This document shows, piece by piece, positions 26,381 to 35,571 of a DNA stretch of 64,000 nt. A program made the position numbers and the translations under genes. The stretch lies in the NCBI GenBank assembly GCA_002427735.1, contig DIYP01000012.1:13024-77023 (forward strand). Direction: 5' to 3'. The stretch is from Flavobacteriales bacterium UBA6051 (lineage in GTDB: Bacteria; Bacteroidota; Bacteroidia; Flavobacteriales_D; Crocinitomicaceae). The notes beneath the pieces were generated by a model. It was given only the letters and a program-made list of their open reading frames with translations. It ran no database searches and was not told where the DNA came from. The number at the start of each line of letters is the position of its first letter. The first letter of the stretch is position 1.

Positions 26381-28630
26381 TTAGTTAAGATCACTTGGTA
26401 TATATTGGAAAGGCTCCATAAATCTGAAGTTAGACAATGTGCTCTCGAACATTTCGGGGGTATATGTGTCCTCTTCTTCCTGTGCGGAAACACCCAGAAT
26501 AACAGGAATATACCACTTACCTTCCATCAGTTGATTTCCGAAGTTATCGGTTGTCGAAGCGTTGATATACGCCTGATATGGAATCATTAATTCGACGTCA
26601 ATGTCGATACCTTTCTTTAGTTTTTCCAGGTGCACTTCAAGTCCAGCTCCATCTGCCTGTGTTGCCGGAAGGAAGTTTCCGTCTGGAACTTGCTCGGCGA
26701 TTTCAGCGTCAAAAATGAAATCCGGTGCATGGTTTTCACCCTTATTGAATTTATCTACCAATGCTTGTTTTTCATTTTGCAAATCTGTCAATTTAGGCTT
26801 TAGAACGTTTATTTGATCTGAGTAATAGCTAGCATCATTATCAGAATCAGCCTTGTCTGACTGAAGCTGTGATTTTTTTGCTTCAAGCACGGCCAAGTGT
26901 TCTGGATCATCCTGAGAATTGTCTATCTCCTTTTGAACATTTTTGATTTCTTGCCCAAGCTTTTTGCTGCTTTTCTTAGCACCATCCATACCATCCCTGT
27001 AGGAGTTAATTTGAAGTTGAATCGAATCAATCTCTGTATCGTATTGCACTGAAATTTTTTCCAATTCAACCATTCTTTGTTGAGCGTGATCCGCCATAAA
27101 CTTCCCATTCACACGTGTATCGTGCAATAGGAACATACAGCGATAGTCAACCTTAAAGAATCCATCATTTGTTGGAGTTGGCATGAGCGCAGCGTCAAAC
27201 GTTACGCGATACTCTGGATCTGGCTCATCATCTGATAATGGTGTATACGTGTCAACAGCAATTGAAACGCCAGCGTCTACCTCATTAGGGTCAACGTCGA
27301 TATAAGCATCTTCTGTAGTCACTGTTGCTTCTGTATATGGGGTTACATTGATCGATCCATTGTCTACAGGAACCAGTTCGAATAACAATTCAAACGGAGC
27401 AGATGGCGCCGTAAGGAAATTGTCGTAATTGTTGATTTTCCACTTATAATCTTCAACATATACCGCCAAAATGAATACGGTATATTGTGTTCCGAACTCA
27501 AGCGCATCACCATCAGAATCGATTAGATCGATTTCTCCATCTTCATAAAGGTCGAATGTATGTTCGATTTTAGCAGGAGTGAGGTTCTCCATAGGTTCTG
27601 AATCATCCAAATTGGCAGTACCCTTGGACACTCCTTTTGAAACTTTTCTTAGTGTTTCAGGTTCTGGGAGTCCAACTTGATAAAGCGCTGGAGAATCCTG
27701 TTGAAGCATTGTATCTGCGTTTGTCAAAGAGAAGATGGATTTACGATCGTTCTTAACGAAAATTGCGTAGTACTCGCTTACAGGGTAGTAAGGCTGCTCA
27801 AATCTCAGTTTAAACGGATTGGTAATTTGATCAAAAGAGATATGAATTCCTGTAGGTGAGGATTTCGGTCCCGCTACGTCCGCTTCAAGTGCCAGATTGA
27901 GCTCGTCATTCATTGTGTTATAAGCATCCTGTGTTGCGATGTCTTCTACCAGATTGTCCAGGAAGTCTCCCTCAGCTGATTTCTCATCAGCACTCGCACT
28001 GGCAACAGCTTCTGTATCTGTGCTCACAAGTTCTGAAGTTGTATCGAAGTCGCTCTTGGCTACCGCTAACAGGTCATTCATACTGGCGTTTGTGCTGGTT
28101 GACTTGTCAGCCACAGCCGAAATGCTAACTCCGGCAGTGGATGCCGATGCTTCCATGGCAATCTGTGAAGCTCTTTCCGCTTGATAAGCTGTGATATTAA
28201 TCAGCTCTTTAGCTTCAACTGTTTGGTCATAGATGTCCGTTCCGAAGTCCGCAGCGTTTACAATACTGAAAGCGTTTCCAATATCTCCTGCCAATTTTAC
28301 GATGGCATTTGTCGCCGTCTGTACGTTCGCAGCGGCTACGGCCGTATTCGTTACAGATTGTTGGATATAGGTGTTCGCCTGATTTGCTGATTTCAATTGA
28401 TTGTTTGATGCATTCGAGCAATCAACGGCTTGTGTCTGTACCTTTCCTTTTTCTTCCAATTGACCTGAGGCCAGGTCAAGTTTTTCATCTGCTGTGATCG
28501 TCGCACCTTCAGCGTAATAGAGGGTGAACTTTGAAGCAGTCGTAATGGCCTGAATGTTCAACAACGCGATCTCCTGATTATACAAGGAGTTGACCACGGT
28601 TGTGTTTAGATTTTCATTGTACGTGTTCAT
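26381..28630 (-). CDS. Large helical and beta-structured eCIS-operon protein, possible appendage (749 aa)
   Basis: Three visible regions: an N-terminal Ala/Ser/Thr-rich helical part (1-250), a beta-rich middle (about 265-500, with ISFDQITNPFKLRFEQPYY and many Asp/Glu turns), a coiled coil (about 525-635: RMVELEKISVQYDTEIDSIQ through QNEKQALVDKFNKG), and a beta-rich C-terminal end. No catalytic motif is present. The order helical-beta-coiled coil-beta suits an elongated surface protein, and the gene takes the place usually held by the Afp13-type tail fibre, although no fibre homology is seen. The start is 13 bases downstream of nothing else but a 112-base leader containing a hairpin. Confidence 0.7.
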   Translation of the reverse strand: MNTYNENLNTTVVNSLYNQEIALLNIQAITTASKFTLYYAEGATITADEKLDLASGQLEEKGKVQTQAVDCSNASNNQLKSANQANTYIQQSVTNTAVAAANVQTATNAIVKLAGDIGNAFSIVNAADFGTDIYDQTVEAKELINITAYQAERASQIAMEASASTAGVSISAVADKSTSTNASMNDLLAVAKSDFDTTSELVSTDTEAVASASADEKSAEGDFLDNLVEDIATQDAYNTMNDELNLALEADVAGPKSSPTGIHISFDQITNPFKLRFEQPYYPVSEYYAIFVKNDRKSIFSLTNADTMLQQDSPALYQVGLPEPETLRKVSKGVSKGTANLDDSEPMENLTPAKIEHTFDLYEDGEIDLIDSDGDALEFGTQYTVFILAVYVEDYKWKINNYDNFLTAPSAPFELLFELVPVDNGSINVTPYTEATVTTEDAYIDVDPNEVDAGVSIAVDTYTPLSDDEPDPEYRVTFDAALMPTPTNDGFFKVDYRCMFLLHDTRVNGKFMADHAQQRMVELEKISVQYDTEIDSIQLQINSYRDGMDGAKKSSKKLGQEIKNVQKEIDNSQDDPEHLAVLEAKKSQLQSDKADSDNDASYYSDQINVLKPKLTDLQNEKQALVDKFNKGENHAPDFIFDAEIAEQVPDGNFLPATQADGAGLEVHLEKLKKGIDIDVELMIPYQAYINASTTDNFGNQLMEGKWYIPVILGVSAQEEEDTYTPEMFESTLSNFRFMEPFQYIPSDLN

Positions 28631-28661
28631 TTGATGTATTTTTAGTTTATTATTTAATTAT

Positions 28662-28691
28662 TCATTGGGGTCCTCCATGAGGATTGAATGA
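28662..28691. other. Inverted repeat in the leader between tape measure and 749-aa gene
   Basis: TCATT...TCCTC-CAT-GAGGA...AATGA forms a hairpin in the largest gap within the eCIS operon. It has no T tract on either side, so it is more likely an RNA processing or attenuating element than a classic terminator. Confidence 0.4.
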
Positions 28692-28742
28692 TCTAGCTGC
28701 TATTTATTTTTTCTATTCGTGTGGTTCTCATAGGTGTTTATT

Positions 28743-31700
28743 TTAATATGGCCACGTGACATGGAGAGGTTTCTCCATCCACGGATAGCGTATGATTGAA
28801 AATGAAAATGGCGATTGATTCATCAAGATATCGTAAGGTCGTTTTTCCACAACCAGTTCCCACCGATCTTCTTGTTCTGAGAGCATACCGTCTCTCACCA
28901 ACCAGTTGCCTCGGAAACCGTTGATTGAAGTGTCTCCAATGGAAGTCCAGTGTCCTATCGCTGCTTTGATAAGTCCATCAATGAGTTGTTTATCGTCTTC
29001 GGATAGCTCAATAGACAGAGGAACGGGATCCTTAATTGGAACACCACAAAGCAGTTTGTTTAAAGTCAAATAGGATTCTTCCGTCGTTGTTAATCCCGTT
29101 ACGACATATTGCAAATAATGAATCGCCGCGTGTTGCTTTTCAGTAGATTCGAACTGTCCATCAGAGAGCAAATTCAGTCGGTCAAAAAGCATTTTGTAAT
29201 AGGTGTTGAGAACTACAATTCCAGCATTGTTTACTGGCATGGCTTCCGTAATTTTCGTTGTCATATAGACTGGATCTTTAGATGTTTCTTTTGAGAGTGT
29301 ATTGAGCATTTGGTCACTCAAAGCAGGTGTTACTGACAAGGGTTTATTCTTGTTCTCGAAACTTGAAAGTGCGACTTGTAGAGTCGGAGGAAATTGAACC
29401 GGGGCGCTTAAAATCGTTTGAATAAATGAATCTTTGGCAACTCTATGTTTTGTCGAAACTTCCCAGATTAACTCATTCCAAATCATGTCAGGAGAGATAA
29501 TATTCCAATTGTCAGAAGTCCAGGCGATGAGTACTTTTTGATAGAGAACTTCTTGCACTTTTCCAGATGAAATACCTGCAAAAGAGATATGCTCCAGCAA
29601 CACATATAATTGCATCATCAAGGAAATTAGTGGTTCCTTATTCGTATTGATAGAGGTAATTCCCTTGCACAAATCTTCGAAAGAAAGCTGCTCGAAAAAG
29701 GCGCTTCGTTGCTGTTCCGAAAGCACTTCTTTTTGGAGTGTTTTGAGTACGTATGTCGGGTAACGTTTGTGTACTTCACTCAATAGATCGCTTATAGAAT
29801 ATTTTTCATGATTCCCCAGCCATGCTGGAATTTGGCGAAGAATGATAAGACTGTAACATAAGTCTTCAAGCTTACCGGTTGTCCGGAATTCTTTGAGAAC
29901 AGGTGTTTCGTTTTGCGACAATCCAAGATAAATTTGAGCAGTAAGTCCTGGGATATGTTCATGAAGAAGTTCCTCGGAAGCCTTATCGACAAGGAAATTC
30001 ATCCGTTTCATTTCAGTGGCAAACTGAGAGATATCTACAGTTGAAGTTTTAACCAAAAGGGTAAGCATCTCTGAAATTACTTTTTGCATACTGGATAAAT
30101 TCCAGGTAGGACTCTCCAGGATTTTCCAGATGATTTCCCAACTGGTTTTCGTGATTCGATTGACCAAATTCGATTGACCTGTTGACTTCGATACATTGAT
30201 CAATAAACGTAAAATCGTAATGGTGTCTTTCTTCACACCTTTTAAGTCATGGAATACATTTGTACTGAATACTTCAACTGAGAATTGATCGGTGATGAAT
30301 TCGCGTTGTCTTGATGAACTTTTCGTAGCCAACAATTTGCGCACTTTTTTCGCGTCCATCATGCATCCCTGTTTCAACAGTTCATCCAGGCCAAGAGAAA
30401 CTCCTTCATGCTCAATTGAAGAGGTGTTACTTTCAATTGTTTGTTGAACTAATTTGAGAACATCTTGAATGTTCACCCCGCGGGCTTTTCCTGAAAAGGA
30501 AACGAGCGCCTCAGGAACTTCCGACTGAATTTCCGAATAGAAATTAGAAGCGTCAAGATGAAATTGCCGGGCAAGCATTTTATGTATTCCTTTGTGCGCA
30601 TTGCGATTCAATAGGCATGACCAAAAAACCTGTGTGAGACGAGCTTCTATTGCATTGCGTTTTGCAGGAGAAATTTCACCATCGAATTGAGGTATAACAT
30701 CACGAATAAGGGTTGAAAGCAAATGATCTCCACCCTTGATCAGGTAGTTCATAATCTTCTTGCGAACAGGAGCTTTTAGACTATGAAGTTGCGTGAAATC
30801 ATGATTCGAAAAATGGTGCTTGAGAATGGTACTGATGTTCTCTTCCTGATGAGGGAGTTGAGTGAGAAATTCCACTTTCTCCATTGCGCTCATAGATTGG
30901 TAACTGGAAAGCTTCTGGATGATTTCCTTAAACTGTGACCTTGTTATTTGTTGGAGCAGACCCTGTTCTTTTTGTTCGATAAGGGTAAGAAGAAGAGTGA
31001 ACTGTTTCGACGATTGTTGATCCAATTGACTTTCAATGTCCCTGAGTACATGTATCCATATTGCAGTGGGCTTTAGTTCACCTTGGAGTAAGACAGAGTT
31101 CAAGGTCAGCTTTTCAACCTGCTTGTGAAATTTTTGAGCAAGGCTGCCAACCTCTTTGTCCGTCGAAAGTCGTTTGAGGATCATCTTCAATTCTGTGACC
31201 AGTTGAACAATTTCCGTTGGGGAGTTTTTCACAAGTTTTGAAATGATCGTATCGTTGAAAAGGAAAGGAATGATCGTCTTCAACTTCTCTACTTCAGTAT
31301 AACTTCTCAATCCGGATAAGGCAGTCGTTGGAGTCATCGAAATTCGTTCTTGCAAGAATCGTTGCAGAGAATAAACCGTATTGTTCTGACTGCCATTTTC
31401 TTTAATACACAGGTAGAACTCATCAAACAATGTGTGCCAGTCCCCTTGCTGAACAGTTGCTTTTTTGGAAAGAATACTCTCCGAGAGAATACCTTGCAGT
31501 TGAGTGTATATTTCAAGCGATTGAGGATTCTTTAACGAGGCTTGCGATTCGACCTTCAGTAATTCTTGTGCGACCTTCGAGGGACTTAAGTTGAGATGAT
31601 CACTTATCCTGGAAATGCAGAAGTCAAGGAATGATTCTTGACTTTCGGCTTTGCCTGTATCAAAGAGTGCATATTCCAAGGCGCTTTGGTTCAGAAGCGT

Positions 31701-32906
31701 TTTCGTATCCTTAATTTTTAAATTGCGCGCAAGTGCAGCGATAAGTCGAGTGATTTCTCTGATATAAATGGTTTTCGAAGCCTGAGAACTTACAATGGCG
31801 TTGATTGAAAATTCATTCAGTTGAGTCATCAACTTATCGGATTGTTGTTTGGCAAATACTGAACAGAACAACTGCTTAAACTTCGAAGCATTCTGAGAGG
31901 GTAATACGCGAATCAATTCGTTGAGTTCGACTTTTTCATTCGATGACAAATTCCCCGAACTCTTTTCCAATAAAGTGACCAAACGATCCCAGTGATTGAC
32001 TTCAGTAGTGGTCGAAAATGAAAAATCTTCATCCGCGATTGAGCGCAATATGGTAATGAACTCCATGTCAATATGGACCCGGGCACTTACCTCTTGAATA
32101 ACCGTTTGAATCATGTTGAGGAATTCCTCAAAACCGATCTTGTATTGATTGGCCATCTGACGAATGCTGCTCTTGATAAATGCTTTTTTGTTGAACAGTG
32201 TACCACGTTCAGTGAGCAAATGATTCAAGATCCAGAACCACAGATTTTTTTTGAAATCTGTCGTACTGGATTGTAAAATTGTCTTCTTCTTCTGAAGCGT
32301 AATGAATTGCTTAGAGAGATGCTCAATCTGCGTATAATTATTGGGCTCCAAATTGCGTATCAACTGGTTCATGTTGAGTTCATTAATTTGCCATGCCATG
32401 CGTTTACGCACGCGTTCATGAGTCCGTCCGACCTCCTTCAGTTTTGGCGTAATATGTTCTGCGTTGTGTTTCAATTGATACTCCAGTATTTTATTCATTG
32501 ATCCGGCAGAGGAAGAATGACTCCACGGCATAACACCGTGCAGAAAGAAACGAACGAGAACCTCTTCCTGAGAAGCGGATTTGTCGATGACTTTAAAATT
32601 GCGTTGGTCTCGTTTGCCCTGAACAAACAGGTTGATCAATTGTTCGCGTAGCTCAGTCCGAATTCGCTCTGAAAGTCCGGCTTCTAAATCCTGAAGTTCA
32701 ATCTTTCCAAGATCCAATTCGAGGGATTCGATGCGCCAGGATTGATCATCTGGACAAATGGAATTGAGAACAGCATCAATTTCACCTTGCATGCGCGTAT
32801 TGCTCCAGGCACTAATTCGGTTCTGAAGTTCATGCGCACGATCCTTTTGGTCGATGGAAGTGTTCCATCGGAACGTAGAGATGATATGTGATGAATCACT
32901 ATGCAA
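28743..32906 (-). CDS. Contractile injection system tape measure protein (Afp14-like, CIS_TMP)
   Basis: A very large (1387 aa), mostly helical protein that sets tube length. The N-terminus shows the family hallmark: a region with LQNRISAWSNTRM, followed by DQSWRIESLELDLGKIEL and LSERIRTELREQL, matching the conserved WRIDxLELDLGxI block of CIS tape measure proteins. The long repeats of helices that follow have no other motif. It starts with TTG at 32906, overlapping the stop of the upstream baseplate gene by eight bases. No ATG is available nearby, so coupling probably drives initiation. If length scales as in other systems, the particle should be fairly long, but no figure is given here. Confidence 0.88.
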   Translation of the reverse strand: MHSDSSHIISTFRWNTSIDQKDRAHELQNRISAWSNTRMQGEIDAVLNSICPDDQSWRIESLELDLGKIELQDLEAGLSERIRTELREQLINLFVQGKRDQRNFKVIDKSASQEEVLVRFFLHGVMPWSHSSSAGSMNKILEYQLKHNAEHITPKLKEVGRTHERVRKRMAWQINELNMNQLIRNLEPNNYTQIEHLSKQFITLQKKKTILQSSTTDFKKNLWFWILNHLLTERGTLFNKKAFIKSSIRQMANQYKIGFEEFLNMIQTVIQEVSARVHIDMEFITILRSIADEDFSFSTTTEVNHWDRLVTLLEKSSGNLSSNEKVELNELIRVLPSQNASKFKQLFCSVFAKQQSDKLMTQLNEFSINAIVSSQASKTIYIREITRLIAALARNLKIKDTKTLLNQSALEYALFDTGKAESQESFLDFCISRISDHLNLSPSKVAQELLKVESQASLKNPQSLEIYTQLQGILSESILSKKATVQQGDWHTLFDEFYLCIKENGSQNNTVYSLQRFLQERISMTPTTALSGLRSYTEVEKLKTIIPFLFNDTIISKLVKNSPTEIVQLVTELKMILKRLSTDKEVGSLAQKFHKQVEKLTLNSVLLQGELKPTAIWIHVLRDIESQLDQQSSKQFTLLLTLIEQKEQGLLQQITRSQFKEIIQKLSSYQSMSAMEKVEFLTQLPHQEENISTILKHHFSNHDFTQLHSLKAPVRKKIMNYLIKGGDHLLSTLIRDVIPQFDGEISPAKRNAIEARLTQVFWSCLLNRNAHKGIHKMLARQFHLDASNFYSEIQSEVPEALVSFSGKARGVNIQDVLKLVQQTIESNTSSIEHEGVSLGLDELLKQGCMMDAKKVRKLLATKSSSRQREFITDQFSVEVFSTNVFHDLKGVKKDTITILRLLINVSKSTGQSNLVNRITKTSWEIIWKILESPTWNLSSMQKVISEMLTLLVKTSTVDISQFATEMKRMNFLVDKASEELLHEHIPGLTAQIYLGLSQNETPVLKEFRTTGKLEDLCYSLIILRQIPAWLGNHEKYSISDLLSEVHKRYPTYVLKTLQKEVLSEQQRSAFFEQLSFEDLCKGITSINTNKEPLISLMMQLYVLLEHISFAGISSGKVQEVLYQKVLIAWTSDNWNIISPDMIWNELIWEVSTKHRVAKDSFIQTILSAPVQFPPTLQVALSSFENKNKPLSVTPALSDQMLNTLSKETSKDPVYMTTKITEAMPVNNAGIVVLNTYYKMLFDRLNLLSDGQFESTEKQHAAIHYLQYVVTGLTTTEESYLTLNKLLCGVPIKDPVPLSIELSEDDKQLIDGLIKAAIGHWTSIGDTSINGFRGNWLVRDGMLSEQEDRWELVVEKRPYDILMNQSPFSFSIIRYPWMEKPLHVTWPY

Positions 32907-35571
32907 TGGTTGACGCTTTTAAGGTGTTCAGAATGTTAATCAACAGAATAGCCGACTCTTTTCGGAAGAAATCCTTGTCTTCCGTTTCATGTGTTAAAAT
33001 GTAGAGCTCGATAAAATCAATGGCCAGAATAAGAAGATCTGACAGAGGCGGTGAAACATGTTCTTCGATCTCCTTCACCAGTGCTTCCAGAATTTCTAAC
33101 TCGGATTTGATTATCCAATTATAAGTCATCGCATTGTGCCAGAAAGTAAACGAGAAAATCAACAAGGCCATTTGCGGGCCGTCTGCATATAAAACCTTAT
33201 TCACAACATTCGGTGGAAGAGAAGCCTCTTCAAACAGACTCAATCGGGTCTGGAATTCATTGGTTTGCAGTGTTTCAATGTAATTGGGGAATACCGTCAG
33301 GGTATCGAAGTTGAAAATCCAATAGTTTTCCAGTTCTGTATCATCACCGAGACATTTTGCCAATAGACTGGTTTCAATGTAGAACAAACCTTTTCTCTGC
33401 CGAATCATCCACAAGGCTTGATTTTTTCGAAGAAACAAGTTCGGGATAATCGGTACAATTGGCTCCAGTTCCGTGCTATCTCTGCCAGGCTCAATAACTT
33501 TAATCTTATCAGGTTGAACGATGTAGTCGCGGTAGAGTGTCCTCAATCCAAATAGCAGCGACAACTTAAGTTCGAATCCGGAATAATTCATGAAATCGCG
33601 GTTTTCTAACTTTTCGATTGCATCGATTTTGGAAGAATTGAAAATAAAGTCAGTCGAATCGCCTGCATAAATGTACTCATCAAGCTTTAGTGGAATGTCC
33701 GGCACTTTAAAGGATACTGTATCCGCCGCTAGGTAGTTATATCCTTTTAATCGGTTGTAAGATAAAAGCCCTAAATTTTGCAGATAGAGACTTTTGAATA
33801 TTACCAAATCTTTCAGACTGTTCCCAGTGTAAATGGAACCGGTGATTAAGCTATCGATGATGTAAGGAGATTCTCCATTTTGAGCCAAGACAAAATCCAG
33901 CATTGAATTTCTTCTCGTCAAACTGGTGTCTTCATCTTCCATGATTTGCATTAGACCATGCATGTAAGGGTTATAAGGATCCAGCTTATAGTCCGTCCAA
34001 CGTTGCTTTTTCGCCTCGTTTGATGTTTCGTTACTCAATTCAAAGTCGAAAGATTCATACCCTTTCAAAAGTGGTCGTATATGTGGCGTATCGTATACAG
34101 ATTGATAAAAATACGTAGGTGAAAAGCGTAAAAACGGAACCGGGTATGGAGTAGGATATTGAGCCCTCTCATCATTTTTAGATCGTTTGTATCGAGTGAT
34201 GAGCTTCTCCACCAAAAGAGGTTCATTTGAAGAGGGCAACATCTGTGAATTTTTATCTAGCACATCCTGCGCCGCGATGAAGTTATCGAGATCGGAAGGA
34301 GTTCCTGTTAACGAATTTTTGAATGAGAACAGCTTGTCAACATTTGCCAATTGCGAGAATTGGTTGGCCAACACCTGATCAAACAAGGTCAAATACCCCT
34401 TTAATTGTTTGGACTGAGCAATTTGTGCTGCTGATGCATTTTCCGAGACCTCATTGTCACCGATACCAAATATTTCCGGGAAGGTATTTTGAATAGAGTA
34501 AAACGAGTTAATGTCTCTGTATGTTCCTGTCGGGTATTCCGGCTCAACGGTATCCGATAATTGCAAAACCGCGTTGGTTTGATTACCAACAAAATTGTCC
34601 GGGGAATTTAGATCTTTTAATACAACCTTCTTCGTTATGTCCTTGCCGTTGCAGACAAATGTTAGATCACCGTTGTCAATGGAACTTTCATAGTCCAGAG
34701 ATATCAATCCACTAACAGAACCTGTTATGGTGGTCGAAGTGTTATTGGTACCGGGAATAAATTCAAAACCTGTTACCGAAATAACATTCTCGACTTGTTG
34801 AAATATTGAACGGATGTCAATGGCGAGAACAGTTTCTAAATTAGTTCCTAAAGAATCGGGATCGATCCAGCCGTTGTTTAGTTCTGGCCCATTATAGATG
34901 GTATCGGTAGACAGGTCTGTCCAGGACCCAAATGTTTCTGGAGTGACTTCAGGGAAAATATAGTTTCGAACATCGCGCTCCATGTCGTCCAGAATAGTCG
35001 TAAGGTCATTTTCATTTTGGATTTCAATGGTTCCTTTGAAGCTTACTTTTTGCTCCGTCAATAATTCGGGCATTAGAAACAGCTCGTTCAGATTTCGCGC
35101 ATTGTTCAAAGCAAAAAATACCTCTTTGGGCAAACTATCAGTCTGTTCTTTGCTTGCATAAGGAGATGCATAGAGGTAGACTTGATAAACGTTCAACCCG
35201 AGTTGATTTTCAGCCACGATGGTAACGTTGTAGAGATTATCTACGGCGTCCAGAATATACAGTTGGTAATCAACCAGAGTTACCGGAGAAGTGGTCAAGA
35301 TTTCATTGGGTCGATAGAATTGATCGTCAATCTTCAACGTTCCATCGGCCTTTGTGAGAATGTCTTTGATCGGGAATTGGTTACAATATCCCAGTTCAGT
35401 GAGCGCATAACATATCTGATCCAAAATGGTCACCCCCGGGTCGCTGGAGTTCAGGTTTGTCCAATCCGTAGTGGCGTGCTCCTGAATATATTCAATCCCC
35501 AGATTCTTTTGGTAGGAAAAGTCCGTGTAATCCGACTTCCAGGAATCATCTATGTAGTATTGATCACTCAT
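32899..35571 (-). CDS. Baseplate wedge protein (Afp12-like)
   Basis: An 890-residue structural protein of the baseplate wedge. The N-terminus, with a region reading TDFSYQKNLGIEYIQEHATT then SSDPGVTILDQICYALTELG, is characteristic of the Afp12/Alg12 family (a DPGVTLLE-like block is shared with baseplate J/gp6-7 proteins). The remainder is a mixed alpha/beta structural protein without enzymatic motifs. It overlaps both neighbours by eight bases (ATGAGTGA at the 5' end). Assignment rests on this motif, size and position between the gp6-like protein and the tape measure. Confidence 0.87.
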   Translation of the reverse strand: MSDQYYIDDSWKSDYTDFSYQKNLGIEYIQEHATTDWTNLNSSDPGVTILDQICYALTELGYCNQFPIKDILTKADGTLKIDDQFYRPNEILTTSPVTLVDYQLYILDAVDNLYNVTIVAENQLGLNVYQVYLYASPYASKEQTDSLPKEVFFALNNARNLNELFLMPELLTEQKVSFKGTIEIQNENDLTTILDDMERDVRNYIFPEVTPETFGSWTDLSTDTIYNGPELNNGWIDPDSLGTNLETVLAIDIRSIFQQVENVISVTGFEFIPGTNNTSTTITGSVSGLISLDYESSIDNGDLTFVCNGKDITKKVVLKDLNSPDNFVGNQTNAVLQLSDTVEPEYPTGTYRDINSFYSIQNTFPEIFGIGDNEVSENASAAQIAQSKQLKGYLTLFDQVLANQFSQLANVDKLFSFKNSLTGTPSDLDNFIAAQDVLDKNSQMLPSSNEPLLVEKLITRYKRSKNDERAQYPTPYPVPFLRFSPTYFYQSVYDTPHIRPLLKGYESFDFELSNETSNEAKKQRWTDYKLDPYNPYMHGLMQIMEDEDTSLTRRNSMLDFVLAQNGESPYIIDSLITGSIYTGNSLKDLVIFKSLYLQNLGLLSYNRLKGYNYLAADTVSFKVPDIPLKLDEYIYAGDSTDFIFNSSKIDAIEKLENRDFMNYSGFELKLSLLFGLRTLYRDYIVQPDKIKVIEPGRDSTELEPIVPIIPNLFLRKNQALWMIRQRKGLFYIETSLLAKCLGDDTELENYWIFNFDTLTVFPNYIETLQTNEFQTRLSLFEEASLPPNVVNKVLYADGPQMALLIFSFTFWHNAMTYNWIIKSELEILEALVKEIEEHVSPPLSDLLILAIDFIELYILTHETEDKDFFRKESAILLINILNTLKASTIA

